This document shows positions 14,023 through 27,360 of a stretch of DNA of 64,000 bases, in pieces. The notes under the pieces are model-generated. The model saw only the letters and a list, made by a program, of their open reading frames with translations, was not told the origin of the DNA and searched no databases. The position numbers were made by a program, and so were the translations under genes. Source of the DNA: Linepithema humile (lineage: Eukaryota; Arthropoda; Insecta; Hymenoptera; Formicidae); the NCBI RefSeq assembly GCF_040581485.1, contig NC_090133.1, forward strand, positions 17,918,001 through 17,982,000, read 5' to 3'. The stretch's first letter is position 1. Each line of letters opens with the position of its first letter.

Positions 14023-15470
14023 CGATAGACAGACTTGTCTTTCTAGCGAAATGACGCGCGATATCTGGATTTATGGATGCATACCGCGATATTACGTCGC
14101 GCAATATAAATCTAAATATCGATCAACATAAATATCAATACGGCACTACCGACGGTAGAGGTGCCGGTTCAAGCAAAACATCGCGTCCTCCTGGTGACTT
14201 ATTCAAGGGTGTCATTAACGAACAGCGAATGTCTGGTCGCGCAGCTCGCGCCGGCTAGATCGACCAAATCGAAGCACACACGTGAATATTTAACGGAGCT
14301 ATCTCGTTCCCGCGCGGCGCATAAGAACACCGATGTTGTGCGCGCGGGCACGCCGCTCGCCGATATAATAATAATTAATCAAGGAGGAAGAGCGACATTA
14401 ACGGGCGCCGGCCTGTTTATATAATTTATCGCGTAAATATTTTGCCGTACGATGCAAGTGGCAGGAAAGCGCAATACGGACCTGTGCGGTAACGACATTT
14501 CCATTATGATTTACCACAATCGAGTGTAACTGTTTAGCCGGGAAACTACGGGTATATGCGGTCCGAATAGTTCAATTAGTGCTCAAATATTTACTCCAAT
14601 TGCGGCCGCTACCAGAACGTTATGGGCTCAACAACGTCGGCGGGAGGAGGGCGGGAGGGCCATGAGTATCGTATAAAGCGTACTGTAATCATTTGCGCCG
14701 ATTACAGAAATTTGGCACGGATACAGGCGATCAAATTCGCAGACGTCTCGTATTATCCGATCGATCTGTAACCTCGTCTAAATGGTTTAACCTGTCGTTA
14801 AACGTCATACTCGATTTACTCCACCGACTGGATATTTCTCGCTGCGCTTGGAACTATGTTATTTCTAGCGTACACCATTTTCATCCGGAATAACCGCTGT
14901 CATTTTTTCAACAACAATGCCTCGTGCGTCCCAATTCGAAAATTAAATATACAATACCCTTTTATGAACGGATTTCACGATCTAAAATTCAAAATTGATC
15001 CTTTTACAAATTCGACTGGAAGCTATTCTTTCTCCAATTCACTTTCTTTTAACATTTTATTCGACTTTTTGTACCTACAATCATCTTTAATATTTTGTGA
15101 GGGAAAGGATTTTCGAAAACTACATTAAAGACACTTTATACTTTACAGACATTTATACTACATTAAAAACATTTAAACTTATGTATATATCTCTAACTTT
15201 TAGATGCATTTTCTATTAATAAAAATGTTGGAGCGGAAAATGTGACACAAAAATTTTTGCAATTTTGAGTTAATAAAACAATTTAAAAAATAAAAAGTAG
15301 ACCTCGAATTATACCTATGCGAAAATTTGAAAATTTTATGATGTTTGTTTTATGAGAAACTATTGCGCGAATGGTCGAATTCAAAAACAACATTCTTCAT
15401 TGTTTAATGCTCCATGCGCCTTTCGTTATTGTTGGACAGAGATTAAAGAGACAGGAAACTATTTTTCGCT

Positions 15471-16450
15471 TGGCAAGAGCGTTTCGGCTATTTTTTTTCT
15501 TTCGGCAGCTTTTCGTCAGTCCACCACTTAGTGCTCTTTTGAAAACTCGTTTTCCTTATCTTTCTTTCTCTCGCGGACTCGTCGACCTTCATCTTTATCC
15601 GCGCTTCAGTCAGGCTCATTCATTAATGCCTCTCTTATTTTGGCAGCAAAACGACTAGCGCGGCCAGGCATACCGAGAGAGCTGCAACCCTTCCAAGCAC
15701 TCCCACCCTCATTCATCCCTTATTCTCGCTCGCTTTTCGGTATCCAGCAGGTTTCCTCCTCAAATGTTGCTCACTTTTTACCCGACTCACACAAACACAT
15801 ACATCAGGCCAAGTTCGTTTCTCCGACTCCTTCCGCCTTCTTCGCTAACGTTGCTCATGCTTCTTCCTTGTCTTCTTCTACTCCTGTTTCAGTCAACTCC
15901 AGTCAAAGAATACCCTTTCTCTATCCTCCTCGCACTACTACAGTCGCTTATATTCCGATTTCCATTAGTATAATTGCCGGAGAACTACCCGCATCTTCGG
16001 GCGCGAGTCAAGGATGCGGGCTACAAATGCTTTTCCGGAGATACTTCCGCTTTCTGTTACTTCCAGCTCATGACGCTTATTCGGATGTCTCGCCGTCTCG
16101 AACGATCTTCCGCTATTTATCGGTCGACTTTCTCTCTTTTCTCTCTCTCTTTCTCTATCCCGCCCTCGACTTCCATCATTTTGTCTCCATCCTCTCGTTC
16201 CATCTTATTCCAGCTTTTCAGCATCGAGATTCGTCTGCACGCACACTCTCCATTTGTAGGAACCTCTTGATTGCAAGTTTCCTCGACGAGGGATGGGCGC
16301 GTGCGGCAAGTTTCCTTGCCGAAGAAATAAGTGGACCTGATCACGCAATTGATTTTCATGCCTCGCCGCTATCGGTTTTTCTCTCCTCCTCCCCAGCCGT
16401 CCCATCGTTTGTCGCGTCTGTCGGGATAGTCGGCAATCTGAACTAGATAT
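15471..16450. other. Strand-asymmetric pyrimidine-rich kilobase
   Basis: The plus strand is strongly C+T-rich over most of this interval, especially 15480-15960 and 16100-16260. This depletes TAA, TAG and TGA and produces the longest open frame of the window (268 codons, 15640-16446). Its translation is rich in Ser, Leu, Phe and Pro, as TC-rich DNA must be, and shows no domain. It is read as compositional, not as a gene. On the Lar transcript (minus strand) the same interval is purine-rich. Confidence 0.6.
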
Positions 16451-18012
16451 TTTGTGCATCGATTGGAAACGCTTCAATTTAAGGATATCGATACCGTTAC
16501 GAGTTCAATATCAAAAATGATCAAATTAAACTGTCGCTAAAAATAAACATAAATACAGCGCAAATAATTTTTGACGAAATATACATGTATTAAATACTCA
16601 ATAAATAATAATAAACATTAAAAATAGAAAAAAAAAATTAAAAAACTGCAGGTTTCAGAAAGCGCTTTTTTTAAATTTATGCGATAATGCGCCTAATTGA
16701 TCAGTTTTGTTTTCCGAATGAAGAAAAAAACGCGTCGAGTGTTGATCGCTTAAGAAGAAATGTCGCAGGCTAAGTTGCATGTCACACGTCGGGTAAATGA
16801 ATGAACCGAGAGCGCGTACAGGAGAAAAGGCAGTTTTCGCAAGTAAAGGTTGGGCGAGAGGGTGAAGCGCAAAGCATGAATTCCAAAGGCCAGTCAGCCG
16901 CAACCGCGGAACTTTCACAATATTCCCCCGACCTGTTAGCCTTCCTCCTATTCGATAAAAGTTGTAGGAATTTATCGCGCGGCCGTTTCCAACAGTATTG
17001 TAGGAAGCCGTGGCTTCCGCCATTGTACTACCGGCCGTGTAGCATTCAGCACGCGGCATGCCGCCGCCACGGGAGTCGACCGCCACTCGCTTGAATGCCC
17101 CATTCAACTCGCGTCTGTGTTTTCCTATATGATGTAAGCAAGCGTGCTTACTTTCCCGCTCAACTTTGCTTCCGCGCACACGCTACCTGTCCATCTCGCG
17201 TGTCTTTTCGCGCCTTTGTCCCACGGAGCCAATGAAGATGCTCCTGAATTTTTATACCGTGATTTTTTATAATAGTCTTTCAAAGAAGAAAGAAGATGAA
17301 ATACGGCCGCATAGCGTAATATAAAAAAATTTGTTTAACAACATGATAAAAAATTACACACTTTTATAAATTTACTTGAAATAAGATTTTTATCTTAATG
17401 TTATCATATTACTAACGCGCGCACATTAACGGACATTATTGTTTGAAAATTGAAGACAGAAGCATTTCTTAAAGTTGTACTTATCGATGCGCGAATCATC
17501 AATAATTTATCATTGATTTTATTAATTATATTCGTGAGATTTCCCAACACGAAAATCTTTACGAGTAATCCGCGATTATTCGGTGCCATTAGCTGCCTTC
17601 TGTTTCATTCCTAATTATCGCGAAGCCGAAAATAAAATGTCTTTCCTTCCGTCGCCGCAGAACGCAGTGAAGGAGATTGGCGTGCGGCCAATTAGAGGTC
17701 ATAGACTTCGCCAATTAACGTCGCAGGACGCGATTGCGCGGAGTCGTCCATCTCTTTTTCCGTTCCGGCCGCGCTCTTACCCGCGTCCTGCGCGGATCCT
17801 TTCGGATTATAATTAGGCAATTTATAGTGACTGCACGCCACCCCACGGTCACAGAACTCGACTCGGCGCGGTGGGAGTAACGAACACCGCGGTGGCGGTG
17901 GGTTGTGATTTAGATTAAGGATTGAGTTAGGGAAACCCTCGAGAAGTGGAGAGCGGCGGAGAGAGCGTATGGGTATATGGACGGGAGAGAAGCGGGTGTG
18001 GATATATACGAC

Positions 18013-18044
18013 GGGAAGGGGGAGGGGAGGGGGGAGGGGGAGGG
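18013..18044 (+). other. G-quadruplex-type motif (six G-runs)
   Basis: Six runs of 3 to 6 G (18013-18015, 18018-18022, 18024-18027, 18029-18034, 18036-18040, 18042-18044) are separated by one or two A. This far exceeds the G3+N1-7 pattern. The G-rich strand is plus, so the Lar transcript would carry the C-rich complement and any G4 would form in DNA or in an antisense RNA. Confidence 0.85.
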
Positions 18045-18250
18045 ATGAAAGGAACTGAAGTGCCCGAGATGAAGGATGCTCGAACGATGAGCCCATCCTC
18101 CAGCACCTGCGATCCCTTCTACCACTCTGCGGCCTCCTCCGCCGCCCTCCGTTCATTTCAGCCCGAAGATCCGCCTGGGACAAAGGATCCGGCCACGGGG
18201 ATGATTCTAATCGAATATGATTATCTGCCATCTTCATCAGACCGCGTACT

Positions 18251-18263
18251 CCCCCCCCCCCCC
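18251..18263. repeat. C13 homopolymer
   Basis: Thirteen consecutive C on the plus strand, about 210 nt from the G-run cluster at 18013-18044. Confidence 0.85.
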
Positions 18264-18335
18264 TCGCACGAGAGCCTCGGGGCTTCGGGGCTCGTCATGC
18301 GGCGAATCGTGCTCGCGGGAGTTTTCTCTCGCACC

Positions 18336-18370
18336 GGACGGACGGACGGACGGACGGGCGGATGGATGGA
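18336..18370. repeat. (GGAC)5 microsatellite with GGAT tail
   Basis: Five GGAC units are followed by GGGC and two GGAT units, consistent with a decaying tetranucleotide array. Confidence 0.9.
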
Positions 18371-18735
18371 AACGAGAGCTCGATCCGGAGAGACCGGGTT
18401 CCTCGATTTAATCTACGTACTTCAGAGGAGTATAGTCCTCCGTGGAATTTCGAGTGCGAGTCGCGCGACTCGAGACTGGCAATATTAATCGCATACGCAT
18501 CGGAGTAACGGGTGCTTTTCCGCCCGTTCTCTTCTACGGTTATATTGTTTTCCCGGCTCCTTTAACGCGTTGTTGTAATAAGTGCAATACTGCCAGGTAT
18601 TCGCGAGATTTAATAATATCGCACGTCTTCCGCCGGGCGCTTTTCGGAAAAATCCGTAGCTTAGAATAGCAAAGAGAGTGCGATAGAGAGAAAGATAGGA
18701 AGCAGAAATAAAGGCTACGATGAAACTTCAGCCGA

Positions 18736-18751
18736 ATAGAGAAAGAGAAAG

Positions 18752-18783
<32 letters not shown>

Positions 18784-18786
18784 AGC
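18736..18786. repeat. Compound GA/(GATA)4/GA tract
   Basis: Purine-rich GAAA units lead into four GATA units and about eight GA units. Confidence 0.85.
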
Positions 18787-21700
18787 GAAAATCTCTCGAA
18801 TTATTTTTCTCATTATTCGAATCCGATTTCTTAGCCTTTCTCTATCTGCGACAGCGATCATCTTCCTCCCTCGTCCTTTACGATTTCAACGGGCGCTCTT
18901 TGGCCAGCTTTTGCGAGCTTTTCTATGTCTGGCGCACATTTGCCTGGAACGAGTTGCATTTCGGCGCAGCAATACCTTTATATCGATTTTACAGCAGGCC
19001 GAGGCCGACAGCCTCGTTGCATGCGCAACGGTCGCTAACGAATGCGTTCGAGTTGCTTCGGAAAACGGCTCGCGCAAAAAGCCGCCTTTAAAAACGTATA
19101 AAGTTCCCCTTCGTCGCGGTCTCTGCACCTGCTGAAATCTGCGAAGTCGGAGTAGAATGGTCAAGCCGGTAACATTTCGATCGTTAAACGTGTTTTCATC
19201 AAGTGTTAAAAATTCAAATTCTTTTTTTAAACTTTTAATATTTTGGCGCTATTATTTGTTAAAATATATTATAATATAAACTAATATTATTAAAGATGTA
19301 AGAAGAAAAAACAAAATTTCACTTTTTTTTCATAATAGAAGATATTTTTCTAAACAGCGATAATTGGGTATTGTTAGAAACGAAAGAGGTCGGAAGAACG
19401 ATGAAAATACGACAGCAATCGCGAGAAAAGTGTGACCAATTGTTCGGAAGTGTCTCCAATCGTTGAGAATAATGAAGCAAGCGAAAATTCGACGAAAACA
19501 GTTTCGAGAAAGCGGAAAGTCGCTCGATACATACGGGTACGCGCTTGTCGCATTTCGTCCTCGTAAATAGCTCTGTAAATAAAACTTGTGGCAGCCGCGC
19601 GGGACATGGTACAAATTCAGAAACGTATTCAGCGGCTATTTGGACGTGGATTTCCGCCGGGTGGCCGGGAACACCGTCGCCGAGCAACGGGCTATTTATT
19701 ACCCTTCTCGCCACGAACGGTCCACCCCTTCTCGATGCATATAAACATGAAGAACGCCGGCGCGAGGCATAAACGCCGTAAGATTTCCACGGGTTTTTCC
19801 CGGCGCTGGTCAACCGCCGTTGCCATCTTCGCGCGGAATTTATATACGACGAATAAACCGGTTTAGCGCGGGTGACATTTCGACATCCGATTTTTCTCGT
19901 GTTATTTTTCTCGTCGCGCTGCTTTGATTCGCCATTTACGCGTAGCTTCACCCGGCGACGGTATTGCGACGGATGAAGTTGGAGCTTATAAAATTTTCAA
20001 GATATTCCGCCTCAGATTCGGTAATTCAGGAACGTAAAAACGTTACCCGGTATTTTCGGGCATTTTCCATCGACGTTGCATGTTCCGGAGACACAGCCGG
20101 TGGCTGCGGACGCGGCGAGCGGGTGGCATCGGTCGGTTTCCGACGATAACTAATATGGCTGACCCAGCATCCCCGGACGCGTGGGGCTGCCACGACGCGT
20201 ACACTTTGATGGGTTACCGAGACTCCTATCGGTCATATTAAGTAGCCGGGCATCGCTTCCCCGCTTCTCTCCCCCTGCCTCCATTGGTCTTACCTACCTA
20301 CCCGACGAGGAGAGATGAAGCTCATCCTTCAGTCTACAACTTATTCGTGCGGCCACTCGGTGCCGGGGACCCACCCTTAAATCTTCGACCCCTTTGACCC
20401 CCGCCGGCTGGCCGCGCGCCGTGGCTAGGCTATATGTATATCCACGGGGATGGAAATTCGAGAAGAGCGCTCGTCCTCCATGTTTATGAGAGTACGCGGA
20501 TCCGGTTTAGGCCAAAATGAAGCTCGTGCCGCCCGCGGCTAGAAGATGCTGGGAGTAGCTTCGACGTGGAGTATCCTGGACTCGTCGGAACGAAAATCGA
20601 GGACGTAATACAAGCGCGTATTACCGTTGCAAAAAGGGCTTGGCGTATGAATATATTGAATGTTTATAAATCTGAATTATAAATTTCGACTCGATCGCGT
20701 GTAACCGTCCGCGAAATGTAATAATATCGCGCGAGCTGATGTTGAACGCGATATTCATCGTAATTGATTGGGGAATATTTCAGAAATATTCTGGAATTAT
20801 ACTCTCTCCAATGCCGTATATCTATATATTATAAAGGTTGCGTTTATACCGCACATTTCACGCTATTGAATGTATTTAATATTGAATATGTCTCTATATT
20901 AAAGGAATGAAATTCTGAATTAGAGGATACTAAATTTGAGGTATGAATATGAACTGAAAAGAGACTATACATATAACAGCACAACACGGCACAATGCGCT
21001 ACAAATACCGAAATCTGTTTTAAAATACGGCACGATTATAACGCCGATAATAATTGAAGCTCTTAGTTAATGGAATCGAGTGCGTCGCGATAATAATGCG
21101 AATATTGCGATAATATTAGAATTTCGATATAGGCAGAATGCTATCTTGAAATGTTATATCAAGCTTTTTGTTCCACTGCCGTATTCCATTGCCGATGTGT
21201 GCAGAGGTCTTTATATTATTTGCCATAAGTCTTCGCAAGCCATTACAGCACAATAGTCCGGAACGATGTAAAGAATTCGACTGTACGTTGTTACAGCGTT
21301 AGAACGAAGGTTCGTACGCTAGAAAAATACCCGTGCATTCAGCGGCGGTGCAAAACTACGCGGATGATATTATGCCGCCCTGCCGAAAGAGAAACTCGGG
21401 GAGTGGTTTTCTGTCTTCGTTCGCCGACTGCCGAGCAAAGTCGGCCGATTATCGAGTTTCGCAAAGTCGGACGTCGTTACAGCGTGAAATTAAAGCCCGG
21501 GACTTCTCCTCGGGATATTCCACGAGGACTGAACATCGGTAACGAGGCACTCGAGCCGCGCGCGCCGACAGCTCTGGCCAACTTATCAGAACTAACAAAT
21601 AAGGGCGGCCTGAATATCCTCGACGTGGATTCCAGCCGCGGAGTGCATGTCGGAATGTTCACTGTTTTTTCTTCCCGCCGTCAATCGCTCGCGCACAACC

Positions 21701-21973
21701 ATCTTCTCTCTTTTCCGCGTTCGTGAAAACCTCTTCTCTCGCTCTTCGTCTGATTTTACGCATTTCTCTTTCTCTCCTCTTTCTTTCTGTCTCGCTCGCA
21801 CGGCCATTATTCTAATGAAAATATGATGAGATATCATTTCACTGACTGATAGCCCCCATTACCGGACAATGCCCGTCGGCAACACAGGCATTTCCAGCCG
21901 CGCGCTCTCTACCTTTGATTTAAATAGCGGACGCTTTCCGCGGCACCGTTTCACCCGCGAGGGACTCACCTTT

Positions 21974-21989
21974 CCGCCCCGCGGGGCGG
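21974..21989. repeat. 16-bp perfect GC palindrome
   Basis: CCGCCCCGCGGGGCGG equals its own reverse complement. On the minus strand it lies 4 nt upstream of AAG|GTGAGT, a near-consensus 5' splice site. Confidence 0.8.
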
Positions 21990-22266
21990 TATATGTCCGT
22001 CCGCTCTTCGTTTCTCAGTTGATGGTCCGTGGCGATCTACGTCTACGTGCGCGCAATTAAGATTCTCGCTATCAATTCCGCGGAGGGTCAGCGGCGGATC
22101 GGTTTCCACCGCACTATTAGGGACTCCGGGAAAGAGCCGAAGGGAAACTCCGTGATAAGATGGAAAGTCCGGTGCTTCGGCGAGCACGCTTCTGAGTTTT
22201 CCGGCTCGAGTCTCCTTTCGTTCCTCCTTCGTCTTCGTGACTAGAGGCAGGAAGATAGGGGCGGGA

Positions 22267-22279
22267 GGGGGGGGGGGGG
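22267..22279. repeat. G13 homopolymer
   Basis: Thirteen consecutive G, preceded by GCGGGA, on the plus strand. Confidence 0.85.
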
Positions 22280-23175
22280 CAGACAGACAATTCCATACCC
22301 TTCCGAGTCTCAGGGGGGAGAGAAAAGGTCTTCCTCCGTCTGCCTCCGTTCGTAAGGGAATAAGAACAACGTGACGACGTGCACGACGGTTTCCATTTGT
22401 AGAAACTTCCCCTTCGCCTAATGCAACGTATCTCGCGACCAAGACAAATATTGGCGGCCAGGTTGAATTTATCGTATTTGAAATGTATGTGTACATGTAC
22501 AACGTGTGTTTGGAGATTTCAAAGGGACAGCTTTAATAAATGAAGAAGGACAATGCAAACATGTTAAGCGATAAAAGAAACTAATGATTTCTAAATCAAA
22601 ATTGCAATTTAGTTTATTATCTATACGACGCAGCGGCTTTATAAAAGTTCACATTATTCGAATCGAAATATTTTGCGCGAGTTACATTACTTTCATAAAA
22701 TTACGTCGTCCAGAACTCGTCATTATTTCGATCTGTAATTTACTGCTGTAGACCATCATTCCTTTTTTCCACTTAGCGTTTTTTTTTTAACGAATGCATT
22801 CGATCGATCGATGATTGGCCGATACTCATTGATTCGCGTGGACTTAACTTCTTTATAAAGATGGTGCGCGCACGAGTCTGTATAAACGGAGCCTCTCCGT
22901 GTAATAGTTTTTATGGGAGTAGAAAAAGAAATCAAGTGCCGACCCTCGTAATTGTATGGCAGAAGAAACAATTCCGACTTTAGGCTTAGTCGGTGAAACG
23001 GGACGCCGAAAGCGAGCAAAGCGAGAAAGAAAGAAATTGTCTGATAGGTACTTCCGTAGGGTCGCGCAAAGTCGATACGACGCGAAAGGGACGCGAAGGG
23101 GAGGAGAGTACGGGAAGTCGTTCCGACGGCGGAGATGGTTCGCGACGAAGAAAGTGTCTCTTCGTGACGAATCCT

Positions 23176-23192
23176 CCCCCCCCCCCGCCCCC
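23176..23192. repeat. C-run, 17 nt with one G
   Basis: Eleven C, one G, then five C on the plus strand. Confidence 0.85.
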
Positions 23193-23810
23193 GACTTCTT
23201 TCGCGAAGAAATTAGAATCTGCTTCTTTTTTCGGTTGGTGTGATTCAATCTACAAACTAAATCGAGTTGACGCTCGCGAGACCAACATCTACCGGATTAA
23301 TCCTGGATACTCGAATTTCGGTACCATCCTTTCCGTCTCTAGCGATTTTTCGCCATCCCCTTCTCTTTTGTAAGGCAAACTTTTATTCGCATTTTTGTTT
23401 TAATGGAATTTTTCTTGCTTTTCTTATTTCTGTTTTTTTATTGTTTAATATACGTTCAAAACTTGTCTCTTTATTTGATTTCGAATGTTTGCAGAGTTCG
23501 AAGAATACTATTCCTAAGATACTTTGTATAAAATCAAAATGCGTGTATTGGTTTACGATTGATTTACATTGCGCAGCAAATAATGTCAGCAGCCGAGTAA
23601 ATAATTCGTTCAAAATATTAATTATCGATTATACGGGACAGAACAATGTATTCAGCATATTTTGTTTCCCGTCGAAACAATGCGCGATGAAATTTTGATA
23701 TGACTTTTATAACCGATTCAATAATTCAACACATTATTTGCAATTGTCCGTCTGTTTTGTCGACATTTTTGCCGCGCGTGTAGAACAGCAACATACCGGG
23801 CTAATGTAAA

Positions 23811-23866
23811 ATAATGATGATAATGACGATGATAATAATAATAACAACAATCGTAATAGTAATAAT
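23811..23866. repeat. Degenerate AAT/ATG trinucleotide array
   Basis: Units of ATA, ATG, ACG and ACA form a degenerate trinucleotide array of about 56 nt. Confidence 0.75.
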
Positions 23867-24374
23867 CGAGCGTAAATGGTGGTCCAATATGCGACGATCG
23901 AACTTTGTCCATCAAAATATTATCGAAACGTATGCAATTCTGTCGTTTTTGAAGTGACGTCATCGCATATCACGATGCATATTCAACGTGTAACTCCGTG
24001 AATTATTCCGCATAATCGCGAACGGTTTTGATGCTGTCGTATCATCGTCGACTGCGTCAGTGATGATTTTAAAAACAATCACGACAATCGTGTAATCTTT
24101 CGGAGTTAAGATATAAAAACAATAATTTAAAGCTAAATTTTGACCTATAAAAAATTAGACATTTAATTAATCTAAATTGTTTAAGCTTAAAATATTATTT
24201 ATTATTTTCAAACGCGAGTACGATTTATAAGATTATCATAACAAATTTTTATATTTTCTGAAAAATCTTTAAAGTCCATCTCGGTATCTAAAATTTTTCT
24301 ACCATGCTTCGTATTTTTACTCGGTTCTCTATATCTGCAGAAAGAGAAACTTTCGATTGTTCTTTCCGATAAAA

Positions 24375-24396
24375 TCTCTCTCTCTCTCTTTCTCTC
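24375..24396. repeat. CT-rich microsatellite
   Basis: (TC) units with a single TTT interruption. Confidence 0.8.
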
Positions 24397-24776
24397 GTCG
24401 TTCGTGCTATGCAGGCGGGCCATCGCTTATGTCAGTACATATTGCGCGGTTCAAGTTTCCGGAAGTGACCCGCCGCCTGAGTTTCCGTTTAGTCCGTTCT
24501 TCTTTCTTACTTGTCCTCACGGGCTTAATTCCCGGGAAAACCGGATTTTCCGGCCGATTGGAAGCGCCTTCTACGTACGAAGGATGCAGGAAGGCGACTT
24601 TACTACCCTTACTACCCTTGTCGTGCTCGTCCTCTCCTCCCTCGAATCGGTCCGATCCACTCTGCGTCTCGGTTCCTTCAGCTTTTGTCGAGTGAAATTC
24701 ATATTTATTTCATTCTCTCTTGAAGCCGAACGCGCATACACAACAAACAGATAAGAAGAAACAAAATAGAGACAAA

Positions 24777-24790
24777 GAGAGAGAGAGAGA
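24777..24790. repeat. (GA)7 microsatellite
   Basis: Seven GA units within a longer purine-rich stretch. Confidence 0.8.
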
Positions 24791-27360
24791 AAGGGAAAGC
24801 GGTCGCTTTTGTCTCGGTATTTCCTTTAAAACTAGCTAGTAGTCCTGTCAGTTTGCTCTCCATGAGAGATTAGGACGACAAGAGCAGAGATACATACGCG
24901 TTTCTTGACGGAAGTAAAGGAGATGAATAGTCTTCCTGTGAGACAAACTTCCTACTGCGGCGATGTTCTACTTAGCTTCGCACAGTTGGCGAAAACCGAG
25001 CTATCGTGTGTTATGCGCAATGCGATTTGCGATCGGTAGGCAATCTACTTTTACAGACATTGGAAACAGTTTTACAAACATACTGAATGATTGTACGCTC
25101 TTTATAATTTCTATCGCCTTACTGTTGCCGTGTCCTAGATACACTTTTCTTCATTTATGAATATTTGAATTCGCTGTGATTCAAAATTAATTTGGCCGCA
25201 GAGGAAATTTGTTCTGACGTTAACTTTTTAACACTTCAGATTAATTTACAGACGTAACTAGTTAATTTAATCTTCAAATTAAAATTTTATTCAAATGTGT
25301 TTTGAACATTTGACATTTCAGGTTAATGATATTCTCCGTGCGCGTTCGCGATATTTTGTCCTACTTTTTAACTCCGTATTTCTTGTTTTCTTGAAAGTCT
25401 TCATCTTAACACATCCATTGCAGAAGTTTGTTTTCATTATCTTCGTATTTTATGATTTGCGATTTTATGCTGGTCACAAATAACGATTACTATCTCGGCT
25501 ATTTCGTGTCGCGATACGTCTCGTGCGCGTTTCATAGCTTGAAAATAAGTAGGAGAGGCGCTGAGAGAAAAAGAAGTGCGCACAGAGAAGTAAAGTCGGT
25601 CATTAGAATTGCCCCAGGGACGGCTTCGTGCTGGCTGCACGGACTCGCAGGCACTTTAATCTTCGACTCTCGGCGGTTTAAGCTTGCGTTAAAGGACTTT
25701 CCGAGCGTTAGAGTAAACGGAACAACGGGCGTATAAATTTTTAAGGCTCGTAGCTTTTACGCACGTATTATCTGCTATCGCGTAATTAAGCCGCACTTGA
25801 GTGCGGTATCAGTCGAGTTAACAATAAACAAAAAATTACTTGTTCGTTTGCAGAATTTCGCAGCGTTTCGTAAAACTTTAATTTAAAGATTAGTTACGCA
25901 AGTAGTTTAAAGATTGCAAAAGAAAGATCAATCTGTTATATCGCAAGATTCAAATGCAAAAGTTTTAACTACTTTAACGCTCGATGCAAAAAAAATTGAA
26001 TTATCGGGAGCAATGATTGCGAGCGGAAAGCAAACATCGTCGGTCTGCGAAAGTACCAAATGCATTAACTAAAGAGAGATAAATAAGATACTAGAAGTAG
26101 AACTTCAAACAACTTGCCTGCGCCGGAGCGCAATCCACTCAATAATTCATTATAGGACGAGGAGTCGCAATTACGGGGTAGAGAATCTCCAATTAAGGCA
26201 CTCCTCGAATCGCGCATTCCACGGATCATAGGAGACGCTTCCGTGATACGAAAAATCTAACGAGCTTCGTTCGCAATAGAACAAATAAAAAAAAAGCATC
26301 CATAATTCATGTTGTGTTTGACTTCTTGCTTTTGCTGTTTTTCAATTAAAGAAAACTACTTATTCCGACCGTTTCAGTGTTATTTTCGTAACTTACTGAA
26401 CATGCACGAGTGATCGATATACTCTCCGTGGGAGACTTTCCGCAACGAGACAATTTTGCCTTCTACCTTCGTGAAAACGTCCGGATCGAAAAAGCACAAT
26501 CTTGTAAAGGAAGTCGACAAATTCGTTGCAGTGAGTAGACAGAAAAGCAGCGAGCGAAAACCGCGAGGAATACATACGATGTCTTAAAATATACTTGATA
26601 TTTTCATCACTAAAAAATAGAAGATTTACGATATATGATAAATTTTTTGAGTTATAAAATTTCGGTTTTCGTCGAATTACAAAATCTCACAGTTGAATTG
26701 ATTTTACGTTAAGTAAAAGAAACTCTAGCATATAATTATTGTTCATATATTTCCAAAAATTGGCAAGTAACAATTAAATTTGTCTATCTAAGATTTCTCA
26801 TCATCATTTAGAAAGTCATTCCATATTTCTGGGGCACTTTATATGTAAAGAAACGATCACACCACGTTATGAAAAGTGGCAGGATTGACGAGGCGATCGA
26901 AATGACGCACGAAATCATAAAACGACTTCGTGGTTGCGAATAAATGGTTTCTCGTCTGTGATGATAGGGAGAAAACGAAGAGAGGGTACATTCAGCGGAG
27001 AAAATCGCGCTGCGCGGGCCAAGTATTATCGATTTCAATAAAGGACGTGCATGTGGTGCGCGATGATGCTTTTTGAGAGGCTCGGACTTCTTCAGCTTCG
27101 ACAAGTGAATAGAAGAGAGCTCGTGTTTTCCCAGCTCTTTCCCATCCTTTCCGCCTCACGTTCATCCCGGGATTTTCTCTGTCTCTTCTCATCGTCGTAT
27201 TGTCACTATTTACCGTCTTCTCGCCGGCTCGGAAGGACCAAACACTCATTGTTAAATGCAGTATTATTCTCCGATAAGGCGGAAAAAGTTCAATTTGTGT
27301 GGCTTCCGCGTTCGATAATCGAATTCTCTTCTTTCGACTGTCGTTCTCCATTATCGGTTA

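Larger units (their letters stand above)
12871..15470. other. Mixed intron, mostly AT-rich
   Basis: AT-rich at 12900-13260, 13850-14060 and 14930-15350, with CpG-rich islands at 13500-13800 and 14060-14900. Simple repeats are listed separately. No gene was recognised. Confidence 0.5.
16451..20640. other. CpG-rich intron with clustered low-complexity sequence
   Basis: GC-rich overall, with AT valleys at 16490-16660, 17220-17560 and 19190-19330. Between 18013 and 18786 it holds a G-run cluster, a C13 run, a GGAC microsatellite and a GATA/GA tract. A small hairpin (CGTGG/CCACG, 5-nt loop) lies at 20180-20194. Open frames here are short and lack domains. Confidence 0.5.
20641..24310. other. Mixed intron, AT-rich with two CpG-rich islands
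   Basis: AT-rich at 20640-21260, 22510-22780, 23370-23760 and 24080-24310. CpG-rich islands lie at 21300-22460 and 22860-23340. The first island holds a 16-bp palindrome beside a strong minus-strand donor-like site (21964-21989). No gene was recognised. Confidence 0.5.

Noticed and set aside
15640..16446. 268-codon plus-strand open frame
   Set aside because: It lies in a pyrimidine-rich tract that depletes stop codons. The product is Ser/Leu/Phe/Pro-rich without a domain, and no splice or conservation evidence supports it.
21333..21542. YADD-containing frame suggesting reverse transcriptase
   Set aside because: Only the four residues match. No other reverse transcriptase motifs, repeats or poly(A) tail are present.
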